DNA of 64,000 bases from NCBI GenBank assembly GCA_012798135.1, contig JAAZNU010000037.1, positions 62,001-126,000 on the forward strand, written 5' to 3'. The position numbers were made by a program, and so were the translations under genes. This document shows, in pieces, positions 58,835 through 64,000 of this stretch (the stretch's first letter is position 1; each line of letters begins with the position of its first letter). Below the pieces are notes generated by a model. The model was not told the origin of the DNA. It was given only the letters and a program-made list of their open reading frames with translations, and searched no databases. The stretch is from Veillonellaceae bacterium (GTDB taxonomy: Bacteria > Bacillota_C > Negativicutes > UBA1444).

Positions 58835-60219
58835 TAGCGACTCCCCTCCGTACGCTGGCGGTGTTCGGCGCATCGGTTGACGAAACGCCGGGCCGCCGCC
58901 GGATTGCCGGCAAAATGAATGTGCAGGTATGACGCCAACACGTTGCCGTCGCCATAGCCGGCCGGATACTGGACGCCCGTCCGGTTCTTGCGGAACTGGA
59001 ATGCCGGCGTAACGGCCGCGCCGGAGCCGTCCGCCGCCATACTGGAAAAATGGAACTCGTGCCCGCGCAACGTCTCGCCCGCCGCGCAAAGCACATTGTC
59101 GGCCAGAGCGGTTGCCTCCACATAGCCCACCGTCTGCAGTTTCCGCTCCATTCGGCAGATCTGGGGAATCAGCCCCGCCATCGGATATTCCTCGCCGTCG
59201 AACGACGCAACCCGGCGGCACAGATACATGTAACCGCCGCACTCCGCCGCGATGGGAACGCCGGCCGCCGCCGCGGCGCGAATGTCCGTCCGCATCGATT
59301 CGTTCGCGGCCAGCTGCGCCAGAAACATTTCCGGGAAACCGCCGCCAAACAGGAGACCATCCACATCCGGCAGCTTCGTGTCGCGCAGCGGGCTGAACGG
59401 CACAATCGCCGCGCCCTGCTCCTCCAACACCCGCAGACTCTCCGGATAATAAAACGAAAACGCCTCATCCCGGGCCACGCCGATCCGGCAGGAACGCTGC
59501 GCCGGCAGCGGCGGTTCGGCTGGCAGTTCCAGTGGTTCCGCCTGCGCGGCCAGTTCCAGCAGGGCGGACACAGCCAGGCCGCCGGCAATCGCGGCATGAA
59601 TGTCGGCCAGTACCGTTTCCGCCGGATTCTCCGTCACCGGCAACAACCCGAGATGACGTTCCGGCACCTTCAGGCTCTCCGTCCGCCGGATCACGCCCAG
59701 CACGCGCACACCGATCCGTGCCAGCGCCTCGCTCACCATCTGTTCGTGAGAATCCGAGCCGATTTGGTTCAGGATGACCCCAACCAGGCGAACCTCCGGA
59801 TCATACTTCATAAAGCCGAGCACCACGGCGGCGATGCTTTCACCGGCGCTGCGGCAGTTCACGACCAGTACCACCGGCGCCCGCAACAACCGGGCGATGG
59901 CCGCCGTACTGGCCACCCCGCCGCGGCCGCCGTCGTACAGACCCATCACGCCTTCCACCACGGCGATGTCCATGCCACGGGAAGTCTGTTCAAAAATCGA
60001 CAACAAGCGCTCCGTCGGCACCAGCCAGCTGTCCAGATTGTGACAGGGCCGCCCCGACGCGAGCGCATGATAACCGGGGTCGATATAATCCGGTCCCACT
60101 TTGTAGGACTGGACCTGCTTGCCACGCAACCGCAGTTCGCTCAGGAGGCCGCTGACAATCGTCGTTTTACCTACGCCGCTCTGCGTGCCGGCAATCACCA
60201 GCCGGGGAACGTCAATCAT
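58834..60219 (-). CDS. cbiA: Cobyrinate a,c-diamide synthase CbiA
   Basis: 461 residues. The ATPase domain begins MIDVPRLVIAGTQSGVGKTTI with SYKVGPDYIDPGYH and EGVMGLYDGG. A C-terminal glutamine amidotransferase domain has the cysteine in IAAECGGYMYL near residue 330. It amidates the a and c side chains of cobyrinate. I chose the ATG at 60219 because it opens at the conserved N-terminus just 5 nt after the upstream cobO-like stop codon and GGAGT lies about 10 nt before it. Confidence 0.96.
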   Translation of the reverse strand: MIDVPRLVIAGTQSGVGKTTIVSGLLSELRLRGKQVQSYKVGPDYIDPGYHALASGRPCHNLDSWLVPTERLLSIFEQTSRGMDIAVVEGVMGLYDGGRGGVASTAAIARLLRAPVVLVVNCRSAGESIAAVVLGFMKYDPEVRLVGVILNQIGSDSHEQMVSEALARIGVRVLGVIRRTESLKVPERHLGLLPVTENPAETVLADIHAAIAGGLAVSALLELAAQAEPLELPAEPPLPAQRSCRIGVARDEAFSFYYPESLRVLEEQGAAIVPFSPLRDTKLPDVDGLLFGGGFPEMFLAQLAANESMRTDIRAAAAAGVPIAAECGGYMYLCRRVASFDGEEYPMAGLIPQICRMERKLQTVGYVEATALADNVLCAAGETLRGHEFHFSSMAADGSGAAVTPAFQFRKNRTGVQYPAGYGDGNVLASYLHIHFAGNPAAARRFVNRCAEHRQRTEGSR

Positions 60220-60224
60220 CCTGT

Positions 60225-60800
60225 TCAATACTCCACGCCCCATCTGCCGAGAATCCCCCGGCTCATCGGATGCTTCACCACTGCGCATTCCGTCGCCTCG
60301 TCGGCCAACGCCAGCACCGACGCCGGCATATCGCGCCCCGTCAACACCAGCCGAACGCGCGCCGCCGACTGCCGCAGCCATTCCAGCACTGACGCGGCAT
60401 CCAACAGGCCTTTGTTCAAGGGATGACTAATCTCATCAAGGACCAGCAGGCCCCATTCGCCCGATGCCGCCGCCTGCCGGGCGCATCGGAACGCCTGGCC
60501 GGCAAAATCGTTCTCCGGCCGCCGGTTCTCACGAAAACAGGTTCCGCAACGCCGGCACAGACCAGCTCCCTGGGCAATTTCCGCCGAATGCGGACAGCCA
60601 CCGCCAAACTGGCGAATCTCCAGTCGCCCCTGCCAGTGCGGCGCCGCCGTCAGTTCGCCGGTGTAGCCGGTTCCCTTGAGAAACTGGATGACCAGCACGC
60701 GCTCGCCGGCTGCGGCCGCCAGTAGGGCCCGTCCCATCGCCGAAGTCGTTTTTCCCTTGCCGTGGCCGGTGACGACGGTGATCCGGGGTAAAATATCCAC
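60225..60800 (-). CDS. CobO-like corrinoid adenosyltransferase paralogue with a cysteine cluster
   Basis: 191 residues of the CobO/BtuR P-loop family: VTGHGKGKTTSAMGRAL near the start, VIQFLKGTGYTGEL and LLVLDEISHPLNKGLL. Between the last two lies an extra segment with cysteines at 69, 82, 85 and 88 (GGCPH, then LCRRCGTCF), plus Cys106; the other CobO in this window has none. The cluster could bind zinc or an Fe-S centre. Location between cbiC and cbiA argues for a role in corrinoid adenosylation or cobalt reduction. Translation starts at a GTG overlapping the cbiC stop codon (TAGTG). Confidence 0.88.
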   Translation of the reverse strand: MDILPRITVVTGHGKGKTTSAMGRALLAAAAGERVLVIQFLKGTGYTGELTAAPHWQGRLEIRQFGGGCPHSAEIAQGAGLCRRCGTCFRENRRPENDFAGQAFRCARQAAASGEWGLLVLDEISHPLNKGLLDAASVLEWLRQSAARVRLVLTGRDMPASVLALADEATECAVVKHPMSRGILGRWGVEY

Positions 60801-61432
60801 TACGCCTTCGGTCCCATCATATACAGAATGGCGTTCAGGATGGCCGCCGCGATCGGGCTGCCGCCCTTGTTGCCCAGCACCGTGATGAACGGCGCGTTCG
60901 ACTTTTCCGCCAACAACGCCTTGGATTCCGCCGCGCCGACAAAGCCGACCGGCACGCCGATCACCGCCGCCGGCCGGACATTTTCCTCCGCCATCAGCCG
61001 GAACAGTTCGAACAGCGCCGTCGGCGCATTGCCGACCGCGACCACCGCGCCGTCCAGTTTATGGCCGAAAGTCCTGAATGCCGCCATCGAGCGGGTGATT
61101 TCCTGCTGTTTGGCCAGGGCGGCAACGGCCGGATCGGCGATCAGGCAATGGACCTGGCCGCCGTATAGAGCCAACGTTTTTTTGCTGATACCCGTACGCA
61201 CCATTTCCACATCGCAAAAAATGTCGGCGCCGCCGCGCAGAGCGGACATCGCCGCCTCCACCGCCCCTGGCTGGATACGGACGTGATTGGCGTAATCCGG
61301 ATCGCCCGCCGCATGAATCACGCGGGAAAAAATTTTCGTTGCCGTCGCGTCAAGATTCAGCCCGGACAAATACGGGGCAATCAGCTCCATGCTCCGGGTT
61401 TCGATCTCGACCGGATCTTTGATGAAATTCAT
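60800..61432 (-). CDS. cbiC: Cobalt-precorrin-8 methylmutase CbiC
   Basis: 210 residues. It begins MNFIKDPVEIETRSM and has the active-site histidine in SRVIHAAGDPDY near residue 40, CDVEMVRTGIS, and PVGFVGAAESK and ITVLGNKGGSPIAAAILNA at the C-terminus. It moves the methyl group from C-11 to C-12 to form cobyrinate. The start overlaps the cbiJ stop codon (ATGA), the stop overlaps the cobO-like gene. Confidence 0.96.
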   Translation of the reverse strand: MNFIKDPVEIETRSMELIAPYLSGLNLDATATKIFSRVIHAAGDPDYANHVRIQPGAVEAAMSALRGGADIFCDVEMVRTGISKKTLALYGGQVHCLIADPAVAALAKQQEITRSMAAFRTFGHKLDGAVVAVGNAPTALFELFRLMAEENVRPAAVIGVPVGFVGAAESKALLAEKSNAPFITVLGNKGGSPIAAAILNAILYMMGPKA

Positions 61433-62199
61433 GAATGAATCCCGCTCCTTTGAATATATTCCAACAAATCGACCACGCCGCGGAACACCCTGTCCCCCGT
61501 CAACGGCGGCCGTTGGACGACCACGATTGTCAGCCCGAGCGCCATGGCGGCGGCGATTTTCTCATCCGTGCCACCCACCGCGCCGCTGTTCTTCGTAACC
61601 ATCACATTCGCCTGATACTCGCGGAACAGCGCCTGGTTCAGCTCCCGGGAAAACGGTCCCTGCGCCGCCACGATATCCGCCGGTGTAAAACCGGCGGCCA
61701 GGCAGTCGGCAATGACCGCCGGTTGCGGCAACACCCGGGCGATCAGACGACAGGAGGTTCCGGCCGCCGCTTGCCGAAACAACGGCAGCGTGTGGCTGCC
61801 GGTCGTCAAAAAGATCGTCTTGCCTGCTTGAACCGCCAGTTTCGCCGCTTCCGCCATATCCCGGGCCACCAGGAGTTTGTCGTATTCCGGCAAAGCGGAA
61901 TCCGGCCGCTCGTAGCGCAGGCAGGAAACTTGGGCCCGCCGGGCGGCTTCGGCGGCGTTGCGGGACACATTGACCGCATACGGGTGCGTGGCGTCGATCA
62001 CCAGAGTGACGCCTTCCCGGCGGATATACTGTTCCAGTTCGGTTGCCGTCATCGCCGCCGCCTGGGCCTTGACTCCGCTTTGTTCCGCCAGCGTCTTGCC
62101 ATAGTCGCTGACGACCGAGGCCACGACCGCATAACCGGCGGCGGTCAGGGAAGCGGCAATTTCCCTTCCGTCGACGGTGCCGGCCAATACCAAAATCAC
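61429..62199 (-). CDS. cbiJ: Cobalt-precorrin-6A reductase CbiJ
   Basis: 256 residues. LVLAGTVDGREIAASL at the start, VIDATHPYAVNVSRNAAEAAR near residue 70, LRYERP, and GAVGGTDEKIAAAMALGL near the C-terminus are typical of CbiJ/CobK. It reduces the corrin ring at C-18/C-19. Translation starts at a GTG overlapping the cbiH stop codon (GTGA). Confidence 0.95.
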   Translation of the reverse strand: MILVLAGTVDGREIAASLTAAGYAVVASVVSDYGKTLAEQSGVKAQAAAMTATELEQYIRREGVTLVIDATHPYAVNVSRNAAEAARRAQVSCLRYERPDSALPEYDKLLVARDMAEAAKLAVQAGKTIFLTTGSHTLPLFRQAAAGTSCRLIARVLPQPAVIADCLAAGFTPADIVAAQGPFSRELNQALFREYQANVMVTKNSGAVGGTDEKIAAAMALGLTIVVVQRPPLTGDRVFRGVVDLLEYIQRSGIHS

Positions 62200-62918
62200 A
62201 GGGAATACCCCCGGGGTGTGATCATGCGGTTTCCTTGCCGGAAGGTCTGGCTGTTGCCGATGATCACCGTGGTGAACATATCGATGGTTTCTTCCGTGAA
62301 ACGGTCCAGTGTCGAAATCGTCACGGCCTGATCCGGTCGCGATACGGATCGCACCACTCCTACGGGTGTGTCGGCCGAGCGATGCTGCAGCAGTATTTCC
62401 CGGACTTTTTCGATCTGTTCCGTCCGCCGGTTGCTTTTCGGATTGTAGATCGCAATCACAAAGTCGGCTTCGGCAGCGGCTTTCACGCGTTTCTCAATCA
62501 CCGGCCACGGCGTCATCAGGTCGCTCATGCTGATGACGGCAAAATCATGCATCAACGGCGCTCCCAACAAAGCAGCGGCGGAACTGACCGCGCTGACGCC
62601 CGGAATGATCCGGACTTCCGGCTGTTGCGGTTCCGGCAATTTCATAACCAGTTCGAGCACCAATCCAGCCATGCCGTAGATGCCGGGATCCCCGCTGGAA
62701 ACGACGGCGACCCGGCCGCCGCTCCGGGCCTTTTCCACGGCGGCGGCGCAACGTTCGACCTCCTGCATCATGCCGGAGCCAATCACGTTCTTGCCGACGA
62801 TCATATCGGCCACCAAGTCGAGATAGGTGTGATAACCGGCGACGACATCCGCGTCGTCCAGCGCCTGACGAGCCTCCAGAGTCAATCCTACTGCATGTCC
62901 GGGTCCGATTCCCACCAC
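62196..62918 (-). CDS. cbiH: Cobalt-precorrin-3B C(17)-methyltransferase CbiH
   Basis: 240 residues, SUMT-like tetrapyrrole methylase. VVGIGPGHAVGLTLEARQAL at the start, VSSGDPGIYGMAGL near residue 75, IPGVSAVSSAAALLGAPLMHDFAVISMSDLMTPW, here the CbiH/CobJ signature in its central part, and IYNPKSNRR follow. It methylates C-17 with ring contraction. The start is not certain: I took the GTG at 62918, 14 nt after the beginning of a GAGG, which gives the expected family N-terminus and a 31-nt overlap with cbiG. The frame stays open upstream inside cbiG. Confidence 0.92.
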   Translation of the reverse strand: MVGIGPGHAVGLTLEARQALDDADVVAGYHTYLDLVADMIVGKNVIGSGMMQEVERCAAAVEKARSGGRVAVVSSGDPGIYGMAGLVLELVMKLPEPQQPEVRIIPGVSAVSSAAALLGAPLMHDFAVISMSDLMTPWPVIEKRVKAAAEADFVIAIYNPKSNRRTEQIEKVREILLQHRSADTPVGVVRSVSRPDQAVTISTLDRFTEETIDMFTTVIIGNSQTFRQGNRMITPRGYSL

Positions 62919-63979
62919 CGCGATTTGACCTCGGCAATGGCCACCGTCAGCTTGGGATAAACCGTCTTGGGCAGCAACAGGCTGCAGGCCCGAGCTCCGA
63001 GTAGCGCCGATCCTTCGCATACATTTCCCACTCCTATTTCTTTTTTCACAAACTCGGACTCGCTCAGTCCGTACAATTGAATCATTTCCTGCAATTCCTC
63101 ATTGGAAAAAAACTTAATCGGCACCTCCATCTTTTGAACCGCCGCCAGCAAACCGATTTCCTCCTGTTTAACCGCGCTCGAGCCGACAATCGCAATGCTC
63201 TTGGGACTTCGACCAACCCGGCGGCAGGCGTCGTCGATGGCCGCCAGCACTTCACTGCCGGTCGTATCCCGGCGGCAGCCGATGCCGACCGCCAAGGTCG
63301 TCGGCCGTAGGTAGACGTGCAAATTCGGCATGAATAATTCCTTGTCGGTGATGATCACCGCCGCATCATACCGATCCGTATTCTTCAACTCTTTCATATC
63401 CAACAACTCAACGCCCATTTCGGCGGCTTCCTGAATATATCTGGCAACATGCGCGATCTGATGGTCGATGAAAAAGGGAACCCGCTTTCCGGCCACAATC
63501 GCGGCATTGATCGATTTCAGCTCGTCAAACGGTTCGATTTCCAGCTCCAGCTTGACGGACAGCACATCGGGAGCCGGCAGGTTGGCGACATCGGTGGCGG
63601 TCGTGATGACCGGCCGGGCGCCGATCGCGGCCGCAACATCCTCGGTCAGCTCATTGGCGCCGCCCAAATGCCCGGACAGCAAACTGATCGCGTGTTGGCC
63701 CTGATCGTCCATCACCACCACCGCCGGGTCATAGCGTTTGTCCTTGACGTGCGGCGCAATCACCCGCACGACGATACCGACGGCCATGATAAACACCAGC
63801 CCGTCATACTTATGAAAAAGTTCGCCGATGAGATCGCCCAGATTATCATAAGGCGCGGTGTCCGCATGCAACGGCCCCCGGGTTTTGGTATACAGGTCAA
63901 TTTTTCCCGCCAGCTTGTCGCGCAACTTTTCACCCAGCAACGCCCCTTTGGCGGTCACGGAAATCACTGCAATTTTCAC
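62888..63979 (-). CDS. cbiG: Cobalt-precorrin-5A hydrolase CbiG
   Basis: 363 residues. The N-terminal domain has MAVGIVVRVIAPHVKDKRYDPAVVVMD, with ISLLSGHLGGANELT near residue 100; the C-terminal CbiG/CobE domain has LAVGIGCRRDTTGSEVLAAI near residue 230 and VCEGSALLGA. It opens the lactone of cobalt-precorrin-5A and releases acetaldehyde, a step specific to the anaerobic pathway. Translation starts at a GTG with GGGAGG 7 nt upstream. The 21 nt left at the window edge are too few to name the preceding gene. Confidence 0.95.
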   Translation of the reverse strand: MKIAVISVTAKGALLGEKLRDKLAGKIDLYTKTRGPLHADTAPYDNLGDLIGELFHKYDGLVFIMAVGIVVRVIAPHVKDKRYDPAVVVMDDQGQHAISLLSGHLGGANELTEDVAAAIGARPVITTATDVANLPAPDVLSVKLELEIEPFDELKSINAAIVAGKRVPFFIDHQIAHVARYIQEAAEMGVELLDMKELKNTDRYDAAVIITDKELFMPNLHVYLRPTTLAVGIGCRRDTTGSEVLAAIDDACRRVGRSPKSIAIVGSSAVKQEEIGLLAAVQKMEVPIKFFSNEELQEMIQLYGLSESEFVKKEIGVGNVCEGSALLGARACSLLLPKTVYPKLTVAIAEVKSRWWESDPDMQ

Positions 63980-64000
63980 GATTTCGCCTCCCTGAACATG

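Noticed and set aside
58835..59242. Long N-terminal extension of cobU
   Set aside because: The extra residues are an out-of-frame reading of cbiA; the P-loop N-terminus with a TAATG overlap is the natural start.
59050..60426. 458-codon plus-strand frame opposite cbiA
   Set aside because: Antisense to a gene with full CbiA motifs; no start signal.

Overview
This is a chromosomal window from an anaerobic member of the Bacillota, most likely the diderm class Negativicutes. The pointers are an IspH–S1 fusion, HemZ, IreB, DUF1292, DUF881 and small-basic-protein genes, meso-DAP-type MurE, 6S RNA just downstream of aspS, a Gram-positive-type SOS box and an oxygen-independent (Cbi-type) cobalamin pathway. 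The taxonomy is inferred from gene content; no database search was possible. The DNA is GC-rich. Almost everything lies on the minus strand; only two small genes (a nitroreductase-like gene near 11 kb and a DUF1858 gene near 51 kb) lie on the plus strand. There is no sign of phage, intact insertion sequence or CRISPR array.

Layout from left to right (transcription runs right to left). 1-3.1 kb: peptidase U32, mltG, a DUF1292 gene, ruvX, ireB. 3.2-5.9 kb: alaS with its own promoter. 6-8.1 kb: iscR-iscS-iscU with a clear promoter and repeated operator half-sites. 8.1-12.6 kb: rarA, ltaE, the plus-strand nitroreductase-like gene and an acyltransferase. 12.8-15.3 kb: a UvrD/PcrA helicase behind an SOS box, and tRNA-Pro. 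15.3-18.1 kb: an ACT regulator, hom and thrB (threonine branch). 18.1-26.3 kb: a membrane metallophosphoesterase, plsY, der, cobO, a DUF512 radical-SAM protein, type 2 IPP isomerase and ispH-S1. 26.3-31.4 kb: 6S RNA, aspS, hisS, hemZ, fur. 31.4-36.5 kb: an MBL-fold hydrolase, dtd, rel and recJ.

36.6-50.3 kb is the division and cell wall (dcw) cluster: mraZ, rsmH, ftsL, murE, murF, mraY, murD, murG, a murC-ddl fusion, ftsQ, a DUF881 gene, sbp, ftsZ. It lacks the usual ftsI/spoVD, ftsW/spoVE, murB and ftsA. Where ftsI would normally sit there is instead a terminator followed by a new promoter for murE. In the fused murC-ddl gene, a Shine-Dalgarno sequence and ATG remain at the domain junction, so a separate Ddl may also be made.

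50.4-52.3 kb is a small mixed region: a YbaK-type deacylase, a DUF1858 protein, a CGHC thioredoxin, a CoA-binding protein and a short repeat element. 52.3-64 kb is a tightly coupled cobalamin operon: cbiG, cbiH, cbiJ, cbiC, a cysteine-rich cobO paralogue, cbiA, cobU, cbiP, cbiB, cobS, an L-threonine kinase gene, cobD and cobC. It covers the late corrin-ring steps, amidation, adenosylation and nucleotide-loop assembly; the early ring genes and any cobalamin riboswitch would lie beyond the right edge. Nothing here is clearly a new multi-gene system. The best leads are the reduced dcw cluster with its murC-ddl junction, the Cys-rich CobO paralogue, and the small repeat family.
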